Part shown: one piece after another, positions 34,546-44,678 of the stretch
How the letters are laid out: each line of letters opens with the position of its first letter
Numbering within the stretch: the first letter of the stretch is position 1
Translations under genes and position numbers: made by a program
The notes under the pieces: generated by a model
Databases searched by the model: none
Told to the model about the DNA's origin: nothing
Seen by the model: only the letters and a program-made list of their open reading frames with translations
Origin: Buxus sempervirens
Lineage: Eukaryota; Streptophyta; Magnoliopsida; Buxales; Buxaceae
Length of the DNA: 64,000 bases
NCBI GenBank assembly: GCA_947561395.2
Contig: OX387192.1
Coordinates: 11,506,221 to 11,570,220 of the forward strand
Direction of reading: 5' to 3'

Positions 34546-35399
34546 TCAAGATCTAGCCGTCACATCAATCTCTATGGGTTGTTCTGAACTTGAACCTGCT
34601 AGCTCATCTTCGACCACCATTTCCTCATCTTCAAATTCTGTGAATAAATTATCTTCATGTGCTTGCATTCTGATAAAATTATGTAATACACAACAAGCAA
34701 TAACTAGAGCTGGCAACAGGTCGGGTTCGGGTCATAATCAGGTGGGGTTAATCGGGTCATAATCGGGTTGGACTAAATTAAGGCGGGTTGGAAAACCCCC
34801 AACTCGCCAATAAACGGGTTCAACCCGCCAACCTGTTTATTATTATTTTTATTTTTTATTTTTCAAAAAATATTATTAAAATAGGGTTGGGGGGTTAATT
34901 GGATCCGGTTGTACCGGGTTCAGGTTGGGTTTTGGGGTTAATCGAGTCGAAACATGATACTTTTGCCATCTTTTTTTTTAATCGGGTTGGTGGGTCATAA
35001 TCGGGTTGATCCGATTACTGTTATTTTTCAAAAAAATATTATTAAAATAGGGTTGGGGGGTTAATTGGATCCGGTTGTACCGGGTTCGGATCGGGTTTTG
35101 GGGTTAATCGGGTCAAAACATGATACTTTTGCCATATTTTTTTTAAAATCGGGTTACCTGTCGGGTTGGCGGGTCATAATCAAGTTGACCCGATTACTGG
35201 CCCAACCCGCACCCAACCCAATTAATAAATGGTTCAACCCAACCCGTTTATAATCGGGTTGACCCGTCGGGTCGGGTGGCATTTTGCCGGCTCTAGCAAT
35301 AACAATACATTGTTGCTTCTTAAGTGAGTATGGAGGCATCATCTTTAATATAGGAATAAAGCAATAGGGTATCGAGGGGTTTTGAAAGCAATAAAGCAA
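34546..35399 (-). pseudogene. Harbinger transposase C-terminus, split by a hAT insertion
   Basis: Minus strand, 35399-35304, encodes KMMPPYSLKKQQCIVIA. The frame resumes beyond the hAT insertion at 34704 with VLHNFIRMQAHEDNLFTEFE and an acidic tail ending in a TGA at 34546-34548. The ..PPY.L..Q..I..ACC.LHNFIR arrangement is the known C-terminal end of plant PIF/Harbinger nucleases. The DDE core upstream is absent. Confidence 0.8.
34705..35295. mobile_element. hAT-type element, 591 bp, nested in the Harbinger remnant
   Basis: Ends are TAGAGCTGGCAACAGG and, on the opposite strand, TAGAGCCGGCAAAATG. Both flanks carry the octamer GCAATAAC (34697-34704 and 35296-35303). The subterminal regions are packed with CGGGT/ACCCG words. 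An internal duplication of about 180 bp is visible (GGGTTGGGGGGTTAATTGGA at about 34883 and 35050). No transposase. Confidence 0.9.
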
Positions 35400-36143
35400 T
35401 TTTGTAAAAAAATTGAGAAGAACATTGTGTTGCTTCTGGTGAAAAGCAATAAAATTGCTTCTTTGCTTTTAGTAAATTACTTCTCGTGTGCGTTACCAAA
35501 CGATACTTTTGCTTTTAAAAGCAATTTTTTGCTTTCAAAAGCAAAAAAGTACTTCCGAAAAGCGTTACCAAACGCAGCCAATAACTTGTGTGCCCATTTC
35601 AATTTCACACGTGCAATATTTCATATGACACCTGCTCGTGTAATCAAAAGAGCTATGTTGGTAATAGCTAGGTCTTCATAAAAAGCTCCTTCCAAAAATG
35701 CCCTCATAAAACTTTGAAAACATTTTCACTCATTTTGTTACAAGTGAGGTTTGCAAGTTTTTCTGAGAGCATTTGCGTAAGAAATATTTCACGAACACTG
35801 ATTCTCAATTGTTTTAAAAAATACCACTAATTCTCAATTACCAAGAATTGATCAAATGAATCTGAATTATTTTGAAAAAGTATCACTTAAAATCAATTTT
35901 CTCGTTTTTAAACCCTTAATTTCCCGCACAATAACTTGTGTGCCCATTTCAATTTTATACGTGCAATATTTTACATGACACCTGCTAGTGTAATCAAAAG
36001 ATTTGTGCTGGTAATAGCCAGGTCTCGAGTTCTACTCCCACCCTGATCCCAAGCATGCGTGAGTCCCAGCTATGTGTTGGTCCCCCTACCCCTAGGTCCC
36101 TGATTCATACGAGAAAAAAAAAAGAGCTATCCTTGATGGTCAA

Positions 36144-38442
36144 TGTCATGCCCTAATTCTAAGAATATACAAATCCCTACTAATAACAATAAAATAATTT
36201 AACTACTATGAGGCATTAAGAGTCTTGGAACAAGATTGCAATTTCAATCCCCCAAATTGAATTCGGCCTACTCATGATTTTAGATTCTGAAATGATGGCC
36301 TATTCAGGGTTTCGTCATCCAATGCTAGCGTACTCCAGGTTTCGGCATTAACAACACCAGCTTACTCAGGATTTCGGATTGCTCTACACCGGTTGTGGCA
36401 ACACTCATGGCCATGCAATTACATCAATAAAGTCAAAACATTATATTACTAAGCTTAAGTCATGGATCCAAGACGAGCTAGACCAAAATAGCTTGTAACC
36501 AAATCAACATGTAATCAAATGTGTTCAATCTAAAATCATGGGTCAATCATGACCAAACTACTCCATCATGGAGGATCTCAAGTACATGCTGTTCAAGGCT
36601 GATAATAATATCCAAACCAAATCTTATATCAAATCATTCATAAGACAACAATAATAATCCAAATATGTAAAAGTAACTCACCATAACAGAAATCCAATGC
36701 AAGTTCTAATCAAATCCGATGTAAACCAAAGTAAATCAAAATAGAGTTCAAAACACCGATTACTCAAATTTGACCAAAAATGCGTTCTCAAGAATTATTT
36801 ACTTTCAACTTGTTTAGATATGAGAGTTTCATAAGTAGAAGTCCTTAAAATCCTTACAAGTTACATAGAAAACATAATATCTTTTTAGAACCCAAAATGA
36901 ACTAATTTTGACGAATAAGTGGACAAGTATTTGGTATGAACTCTTTCTTATAATTGGCTTTTAGAAACACCTTAGAAATGATCTCAGAAAGATGTTATAA
37001 GTGGTAGAATCAAAACAACCTCATCCTATAATAATTTGGAACCAAAAGTCAATCAAGAACTTAGTTTAGTAGAATGTGCACAAACTCTTCGTTATATTGA
37101 ATTTTAATATAATTCATGTGCAAACACTTTCTAAATATCTAAATCTCATTTATACATAGGTTGGATTAGATTAAAAACAATTCCGTAGTTGAAATCACCT
37201 CAAATTCCTCAAAATAGGGTTTTTTGTGTTGGATGCTCGAGCGTCCATGAAGGCGTTGAAGAGATTCAATTCTATAAAAGGGGCGCCTGGCATAGCGCTT
37301 GAGCGTCATTGCAGGCACTCGACTTAACTGGGTTTTAGAACTTTCGGGTTTTGAGATTTTTCAAAATACACAGGCTAGGCGCATGGGATCACGCTCGAGC
37401 TCAATTGCAAGCCCTAAGCCAAATTTTCAGGTCACGAACAGAATTGTGAAATTTCTAAGTTTTCGAAAATTGAACTACTAAAACCTAAATTAATCACTCT
37501 AAAATCATGCAAACATCTTCTAAATCGTTAATAGAAGCTTTATAATTGATTCAACAACAATTAATCATGGTTTTTAAATTAGATCTATGATTTCTCTTCA
37601 AATAGCTCAAAACCACCCAAATATGAGTTTCAAACATTCAATCTCGAATTCAATGCATTAAATCCACAAACTCTAGCACGAATTGGTTTAGAAAGATGCT
37701 ACTTACATCTAGGAAGTTTGAATCAACTCAATTTCGAAGTCCTAAGATCTCAGAAGCTTCATATCTCCTATTCTCCACAATTTCCCACTGTTTTCATCAA
37801 AACATTTCCAGATCTGATCTAAACTTTATGAAACCATCTCAATAATTGTAATATGATTAAGTTAAACCTCTCATACCTGAGTTACATTTGATCTGGACGA
37901 ATTCTTAAGTCTCCTCCACTGAATTTCCAAATTTCAGAACCAAAATCAGCAACTCTCAATCATTGAAATCGTTGTTTTGATCGAGCTCTTCGGTGTGCTA
38001 ATCTAGATCAGCTGTACGTGGAAGACCTTCCTTCTCTCCAGATCTGTCGACCAGATTAGAACTCTCTTTTCCTCTTGCTTCTCCTCTCCAGAACCTTCTT
38101 AGCTAACCAACAAAACCAACTCTCTAACTAACTAACTTCCTCTCTTTATATTCCCATGCCTTTGCCGCCCAACCTCTTTTAAACACCCAATGATTTGCTG
38201 ATTGCCACTCCACAATGCCAATCTACACTAACACCAAGGATAATTCATTTAATTGAATTATGCTATCTCATGTATGCTCATGTTACAATTTACATAACAA
38301 CCACTTACCACAATAAATAATTCATCTCTGAAAATTCCCAAAATAGCCTTGCTCTCCATTTCCTGAAATTTCCACCAATAATAATAATTAATATTACTAA
38401 AATAAATTCTAAATTTATTAATAAAAAATTTGGGGTTTTACA
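36144..38442 (-). mobile_element. LTR-like non-autonomous repeat, copy B
   Basis: On the minus strand it runs from TGTAAAACCCCAAATTTTTT (38442) to GGGCATGACA (36144), 2.3 kb. Shared landmarks are GTAAGTAGCA near 37700, the GC-rich module (GGGCGCCTGGCATAGCGCTT and relatives) at 37230-37420, and CTGAGTAGGCC-type words at 36290-36410 (here in reverse complement). A 19-bp sequence AGCTACCCCCGATGGTCAA follows at 38443-38461, and a near copy precedes the element at 36124-36143. A partial second copy of the element end starts at 38462. No coding domains. Confidence 0.55.
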
Positions 38443-38590
38443 AGCTACCCCCGATGGTCAATGTCATGCCTCGATTCCAAGAATCTACAAATCCCTATTA
38501 ATAATAATAAAATAATTTAATTACTATGAGGCATTAGGGATCTTGGAATGAGACTACAATTTTGGTCCCTCCCCCAAATTGAAGTCAAAA
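36144..38590 (-). repeat. ~130-bp terminal direct repeats of copy B
   Basis: About 36144-36260 and 38462-38585 are near-identical. Both start TGTCATGCC and contain ACTATGAGGCATTA and CCCAAATTGAA. They look like the edges of a tandem arrangement with a 2.3-kb period. Confidence 0.75.
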
Positions 38591-41000
38591 CAATGAACTA
38601 TCTTTCTCTCCTACAGACATATCCCAAAACGTCAATCAATTTAAAACAAAATAGAATTGTTACACTTGAGATTAGGAACAAACAAATATATATTTATTTG
38701 TTAGAGCTAATTAGAAAATAAATAAAATAAAACCATATACAATTATCCCAAAGTATTATAATTTATAATAGATTTGCTAACATTTTATCTAACCTATAGT
38801 CTAAGTAGATTATCACGATGCTAAACCACGTCAATCAAGGTAGAAGTCTATATCCTATGCCATGCTTCCACTGCTATACTCTGATCGAGGTATACCTACA
38901 CATGAAAAAATAGCAAGGTGGGAAATTTTTAGTAGGCTTCATCCTGTAATCCAAGTCTTAAAAGGAACATCAGACTTATAAAATAAACAACCATGTACAT
39001 AAACATAAAAAACAATATGCATATCATGAAAGAAAGAAATAGTACGAATGAGTACATATGCAACAATGATGATGATCCTAATGCATCTATATGATCCTAG
39101 GATGCATGATATACATCTTAAGCATGATATTTATGTGAAATAAACACTCCAAATTCCACAAACTCATGTCCAAACAATTTATACATTGCATGCAGTAAAT
39201 TGTGTGTATCCACCATAGATTTCCAATTTCTACCCTTATAATGGATACTGTAAGCACCTCATTTTTGCACCCCTCTAAAAGTCAGAAAGAAAAACCCTAG
39301 AAAAGCAAGGAATGATTTTCTGCCTAAGCATGAGCTGACTGATATACCTTATGCCAATGGGTAGGAAATTACGATACGGTTTCAACGCGACTGAGTGTGC
39401 ATGAATCAGAGTTCGAATGAAAGAGTTATGGTCAAAACAATTTTAGTGGCAATTTTATATAATTATGCAAAAAGTGTGCTACGTGGCAAGAATACGAGTT
39501 GTGCGCACTTGCAACGTGGCAAAATAAATTGAAAAGCACTCAGCCGATAAACATTAATTGCAAATCAAATCAATCACCATTCAAGTCAAGTTAGCCGCTA
39601 TTCTTTAATTGCAAATCAAATCAGCCGCTAAACATTAATTGCAAGTCAACTCAGCCGTCAGGAGAGAGAAAATTGAATCTTTTGAAAAGATTGGTTGTAA
39701 TTGTATATGTTATATAGCTACTGAAGAACCATACATCAAATACGATTACAAAGAGATCTTTTAGATTCGCAGCAGCCTTATCCGCCACGTGTCTCAATGC
39801 AAGTTGCCGAATGTGATCATTTGATTAGATAGGAAGTAACTGTATAAATTATACGGTTACAACCGTATGTAATATATGGTTCTTCTAAAAAACTGTCTAT
39901 TAATTGGGCAGTTCGTCCATTGTTCAAGGATCTTTTGCCATTTTGTTCTCTGAGTTTCCCTACAAACCAGAGCCTCCAAAATCCCTCTTTAGCTTCGTAA
40001 AACCATTACAAACCTTCCAAAATCCAAGAAAGAGGTTTTTAATCCCCTCCATTTTCATCCTTGCACCACTGGGAGTCAAGGGATCCACTCAAAGAGCCAA
40101 GGAAGAGGCTCAACCTACTCTCAAAGCCTTTTAAGGAGTTTAAGGCACTACAAGAGCTTCCTAATTCTCAAGGTAAGCTTCTTACTACTGTATACATGAC
40201 ATACATCAATTTTACTTGAATATGACAATATTGGCTTCCTTGTGAATACTTCTCCTTCTTCTCCTACTTCTGTTTGTTCCCACGACCTCTTCTCTTGGCG
40301 GTTTAAGCTTAGTGAACGGAGGCCAACGGCCTTGTCTTAAGGGCATGGCCCTACATACAAAGATGAGAGGAGGAGAGCTTCTTTTGATCTTATTTAACAT
40401 GTTTAAGTGAGTCTCTCGCCATGGTAAATACATTGGAGCTTTGGATGGTCAGCTATGATTTATAGCTACTCATTTTGTTGATTTAATGTTTACATTTCTT
40501 CTCTTTTTTCCCGGATCAAATGTAACCCTATTAAATCCCGTTACCCTTCCTTTAGGTACTTTATTCCATCTATCTCTTTGTTATGGACTGATTTAGTTTG
40601 ATAAGGCATATATACACTAGGTATTTGTATTAGATTTAGAATTTCAGAAAGTCGGACATGAATTTTCAACCTGGCACTAACCAGTGCCAACCAGTGCTAA
40701 CCTCCCTGTAGGTTAGCACTGATTCTAAATTCACTATGGGCTAAGGGGCGCTAACCTCTGGTGGTTAGCGCCCATGCAGTTTTAATAGCCATATGCGGCT
40801 AATTTAATATACATGCAGAATTTGATTAAGAGCTTAATAGAGCTACTCCATGAGTTTAGTTAAGTACTGAAGATGATATTAATGTGGATGAGAAATCAGA
40901 TATGCATGCACTTAAATTTAAGAAAAATTAAATAATAGAAATGGGGGTTAGCGCCCACTCATTCTTATATAGTCAAGTGTGGCTATTTCACCAATAATTA
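38591..41000. other. Intergenic, repeat-derived, mostly unassigned
   Basis: No coding domain. At 39249 the sequence TGTAAGCACCTCATTTTTGC looks like the start of a plant LTR, but no matching end or partner was found. Hairpin motifs at 40692-40773 belong to copy D of the LTR-like family or its flank. Confidence 0.4.
40692..40773. repeat. Two adjacent perfect hairpins with a shared core
   Basis: Hairpin 1 (40692-40721) has a 12-bp stem CAGTGCTAACCT / AGGTTAGCACTG. Hairpin 2 (40746-40773) has an 11-bp stem GGGCGCTAACC / GGTTAGCGCCC. Both have 6-nt loops and share the core GCTAACC / GGTTAGC. Isolated half-sites follow near 40945 (GGTTAGCGCCC) and 41151 (GGTTAGCAGCC). Confidence 0.85.
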
Positions 41001-43170
41001 TTTTCACTTGGTTAATTGATCAAATCAAGTTCTAAGAGTTGTATTTAGGTCTTAACACTAGATTGAAGTGATTACAAGTTAAAGATTTAATACAATTAAA
41101 TTATAGAGGAAGTGAGTTGAATTATGGTTTAATCAAACTTGTCAATGAGGTTAGCAGCCACTCTTTATTTATTAGGCATGTGTGGCTATTCCGGCAGCAA
41201 CTATAATCTTTTGATTAAATATTCAAAACGTGTTCTAGGAGACTCCATTAGATCTTAACAGTAGATTAATGGGAATGGAAGATAATAAATTATACAATCA
41301 TCTCTTTTAATAGTTAAACGGTATGTTAGAGTTTATGTTTGAAATCAGTTTGACCAGGAGAGTCATGTGAGACTAGCTACCGAGTCATTAATTCTGAAAT
41401 TATTAACTTCTAATTTTACTTTCAAGTGACTTAATTAAAGATCATAAGTCTTGTTTTAGTCCTAGCTGTCCATAATGAATAGATTATAAAAAGAGGAAGT
41501 TTACATAATTGAGCTAAGTGTTTACTTTATTGGATTTATGGTTTCACTAAAATTTGCCTACGATTTGAAGCAAGTATCTTGTGTTCCAATTTTCTGGATT
41601 ACTGGTATGAACCAGATTTCATTTGAGTTGGTTTTCTTTTCCAAAGAACTTGGGTCTGATTGAGTTAATTGCTATATTCAAGTGATTTAATATTAGTTTC
41701 TGTTTTGCCTCAAATCATAGTTGCTGTTTTGAATTAATTTACGATTCTGAGATGTATGATTTCTGAAACTAGGTTGTTCATATTATTTCTTATTTCTGAT
41801 GTTACCTAAATGATGCATTGAAATGAATTTTATATTCGGAATGATTTCATGAGTGAATTATTTAGAAATTGAATCATTATCGGATTTTGTTGACATGGCA
41901 TATGGGAAAACTCCGTGATGGAGGGATTGGTCCTGAGTGGCCCATGTTTATGCGTTTGACCTCATTGAGCTATATGTGTGGGTTACATGGTGGAACGTAC
42001 ATTGGGTTAATTTGCTGGTTTTATTTTATTTCTGGTCTAGCTTGCCTTGGATCCATGACTAAGCTTAGTAATGTGATGTTCTTGCTTCATTGGTGTAATG
42101 GCATGGCCATTGAGTGTTGCCACGATCGGTGTAGAGTAGCCCGATACCCTGAGTAGGCCAGGTTGTCAATGCCGATACCCGGAGCAGGTTGGCATTGGAT
42201 GACAATACCCTGAGTAGACCGTCATTTCAGAGTTTCCGATATCCTGAGTAGGCCGGAACTGTGTACATGGAGGTGTGGATGTCGCTCTGGGATGTTGATT
42301 AACCAATCTAAGCAACTACATGACACTGACCAATGTTGGTATTTGACTTTATTTGACACGATATGTTTTATTCGCTTGTTTATTGGTATTAGTGGTTCAC
42401 CGAATGTGGTTTATCGATTATTTGGCATTGGTATCTCTTCCACTGGTGTAGAGCAGCATCGTGACCCTAAGTGGCTCGGTGTTGTCAATGCCGAAACCCG
42501 GAGTAGGCCGGCATTGGATGAAGAAACCCTGAGTAGGCCGTCATTTCAATATCCGAAACCCTGAGTAGGCCAGATATACACTCGAGGCGTGGGCATGGCT
42601 ATGAGGTGACTTGTTGATGACACTTGTTGGAACCAGAGTTATATCTATTGAGTTGTTTGGAATTATGATTTCATCGATGTGTTGTTAACTGGTTATATGG
42701 GCTTTTACGGCTATATTTGTGATTTGTTACCGATGTTATTGCTTAGTTTACAGGATGATTTTTTGCATTTATATCAATTGAACTGTTGGAATTTTGTTGG
42801 ATTATTCTGAATATACGTTTTATCGTCACCATATAAGTTTGTACCGTGGCATGTTTTAGAACTAAACTAAATGGTTTTGTGCATGCATGTGCTGTTCACT
42901 GGGATATTCGTATCTCATACCGTTTTGTTTTGTTTTGTTTTCAGATCTTGGTCAGGACGATATTGGCGGGTGGTGGGTAAATTTTAGATCATGTGAGTAT
43001 CAAATCAGGTTATGGTATTTATTTCAGTTTGGGATTGTAGCGCACTCTTGATTATTTAGTTATTGTTCGTTCATGTTTTTCCTTCACTCTGATATATCGA
43101 TATTGTGGAAATTTAACCTTCGGAGATGAGTTACGGTTTTTATTACGTAACCTGGATCCGGGGCGTTACA
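41000..43170 (+). mobile_element. LTR-like non-autonomous repeat, copy D (5' limit unresolved)
   Basis: The right end CCGGGGCGTTACA at 43170 matches copies A and C. It contains two blocks of CTGAGTAGGCC repeats (42140-42260 and 42470-42580) in a GTGTAGAGCAGC...GAAACCCGGAGTAGG context, and TTGGTCAGGACG near 42950, as in the other copies. It probably starts well left of 41000 and may include the hairpins at 40692-40773. No coding domain; the 95-codon ORF at 41869-42156 is not conserved. Confidence 0.5.
42140..42580 (+). repeat. CTGAGTAGGCC interspersed short repeats
   Basis: At least seven copies of a (C)CCTGAGTAGGCC / CCCGGAGTAGGCC word occur in two clusters, 42140-42260 and 42480-42575. The two clusters are degenerate copies of one ~110-bp block. 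Reverse-complement relatives occur in copy B (36290-36410), and weaker ones in copy A (12050-12100). Confidence 0.75.
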
Positions 43171-43686
43171 TGAACCAACTATTTAAATAAAATATTTTTC
43201 TGTAAGAATTATCCTCAAGTATTTTCTTCTAAAAGGAATCACATATTATTTCTTCTAAGTCTCATATTTTACTTAGATGGAACCCAAATTTTCCCATCTT
43301 TTAATTAGTTAAACTTTTCTGCAATGATCACCTAGAACACCTCTATTTAATTCTAGTTAAATGCTGTATACAAAAGAATTTCTATAAATTCCTACTTATG
43401 CAATTACTAGACACCTAGAGTAAGTATGTGTCTTTGATTATATCCAATATTTCCTTTTCATGCATATCATTCCCCTTTGATTACTAAATTAAGCAACTCC
43501 TCACTCACACAATTTCCATTAATTATCCCTACTTAATCCCCTAAGATAAAACCCAAGTTAAATTAATCATGTAGTACTAAAATCAGCTATTTTATACTCT
43601 GGGCGCCTACCACAGGGTGCCTAGGCAGCCCTGGGCGCCAAGCTAAATTAACATGAACTCTAGCAATGGGCGCCTACCCTGGGGCA
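43171..43686. other. Repeat-derived flank of the copia insertion
   Basis: Contains a GC-rich palindromic cluster (43600-43690) with repeated GGGCGCC and CCTAGGCAGCCCTGG words. The cluster continues on the far side of the copia element at 50108-50140 (GTAGGCAGCCCTGAGCGCCC), so the copia element inserted into this repeat. Confidence 0.6.
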
Positions 43687-44047
43687 GTAGGTGTTGTATT
43701 TTTAATGGTTTTTAAGGGCTCAAAATTTCCTCTTGGTGTTTTGTCTTTTAGTGTTTGTCTCTTGTGGGAACTAAATAGTCAACTTCCAATGGTTTATATT
43801 GAATAGTGGGAACTAAAGGGGTGCAACCCCTAAAGTGAGACACTGTTCCTTGTTGTCGGGGTTTCTTTGCATCATGTGCGCCGCCGCCGTCCGTCCAGTC
43901 GGTCGTGTCGTGGTGTGGTGTGGTGTGTGTGTGATGATGCTATCTTTTTATGCTGAATATTAATCGTTTTCTTTTGCTTTCTAAAACGTTTTCTTTTTTC
44001 TTTCTAAAACGTTTTCTAATCGTTTGGGTTTTATAACCGTTGGATTA

Positions 44048-44074
44048 AACGTTAATTAATCTTTAATTAACGTT
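44048..44074. promoter_or_regulatory. Perfect palindrome with ACGT cores upstream of LTR TATA
   Basis: 12-bp arms AACGTTAATTAA / TTAATTAACGTT around a TCT loop, about 50 bp upstream of the TATA box. It is preserved in the 3' LTR at 49530-49556. Nearby AAAACGTTTTCT repeats (about 43983-44015) supply more ACGT cores. A likely transcription-factor binding region (inference). Confidence 0.6.
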
Positions 44075-44125
44075 AATCGTGTGAGCGTGTGCCTCTCAAG
44101 AGACACAAACGTTCATTTCCTCTCT

Positions 44126-44133
44126 TATAAAAG
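44126..44133 (+). promoter_or_regulatory. Copia LTR TATA box
   Basis: TATAAAAG in the 5' LTR, with the identical site at 49631-49638 in the 3' LTR. Upstream lie several AACGTT-containing motifs and a perfect 27-bp palindrome (44048-44074). Confidence 0.7.
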
Positions 44134-44678
44134 AAGAGAGAGATTAGGGTTTTTAGCAGAGACGAAAATCTGCTTCTTCTTCTTCCTCTCTTCCAAAATT
44201 GAATCGAGTGACACTGCTATTAAGGTTATGTTTCAATCCAGTATTTCTGTGCGGATTATTGGAGAGACGTTTTGTCGTTGAATGTTGGAAGCCATAGTGT
44301 CAAGCAACCCGTCGCACTGAAGATTCGTTTTACAGGGGGCGCTTAAGGCTTTAAGCACAGAGATTTCTGAATTTCGCCTCGACTGATAAGTTTATTCCAA
44401 TCATCTCCATTCGTATCTGTTTACATCTGTTATTAGTGCCTATTAATCATCTGTTCATCTATTATCTGCTACTGTTTTCATTCACTTCACATATCCGAAT
44501 TTGGTTCCCTGATTTCCTGTTTGTTCAATCTGAGTTTCTGGTTTGAATTCTATTGCCTATTATTTTATTTATAGAACAGTTATCATCACTATTTTGACAA
44601 AAATCTTAAAGTCTTAATCATCTGTTCTGTGTTTTTCGGATCAGCCTATTATCATCCGAATTTTTGTTCTGTTTGTCT

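Larger units (their letters stand above)
34164..35579 (-). mobile_element. PIF/Harbinger-type remnant with terminal inverted repeats
   Basis: Terminal inverted repeats GGCTGCGTTTGGTAACGCTT (left) and its reverse complement AAGCGTTACCAAACGCAGCC (right), followed inward by TTGCTT-rich subterminal repeats. The flanks are AAT on both sides (34161-34163 and 35580-35582), consistent with a 3-bp target duplication. The interior encodes the end of a Harbinger transposase on the minus strand. Without the nested hAT insertion and one TSD copy (599 bp), the element is about 817 bp, so most of the transposase has been deleted. Confidence 0.85.
33955..36010 (+). repeat. Direct duplication, one unit interrupted by a transposon
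   Basis: Unit 1 is about 33955-34163 joined to 35580-35690; unit 2 is about 35685-36010. Shared words include GAAAACATTTTCACTCATTT, CCAAGAATTGATCAA and AACTTGTGTGCCCATTTCAA. Unit 2 has no insert at the position where unit 1 carries the Harbinger element, so it is a natural empty site. Confidence 0.8.
43692..44602 (+). repeat. Copia 5' LTR
   Basis: Starts TGTTGTATTTTTAATGG and ends CTATTTTGACAAAA. It lacks about 25 bp near 43780 that are present in the 3' LTR, and also lacks the short duplication GTGTGAACGTGTGCACG seen there. It carries the promoter (TATAAAAG at 44126). Confidence 0.88.

Noticed and set aside
36015-36120. Possible SINE: GGTCTCGAGTTC box-B-like word followed by an A-run
   Set aside because: No convincing box A at the right distance and no target duplication found; the first part belongs to the 33955-36010 duplication.
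39249-40200. LTR-like start TGTAAGCACCTCATTTTTGC
   Set aside because: No matching LTR end, partner LTR, primer site or target duplication could be found, so it was not called as an element.
41869-42156. 95-codon plus-strand ORF with Cys and Trp residues
   Set aside because: It falls in repeat copy D and the corresponding frame is not kept in copies A-C.
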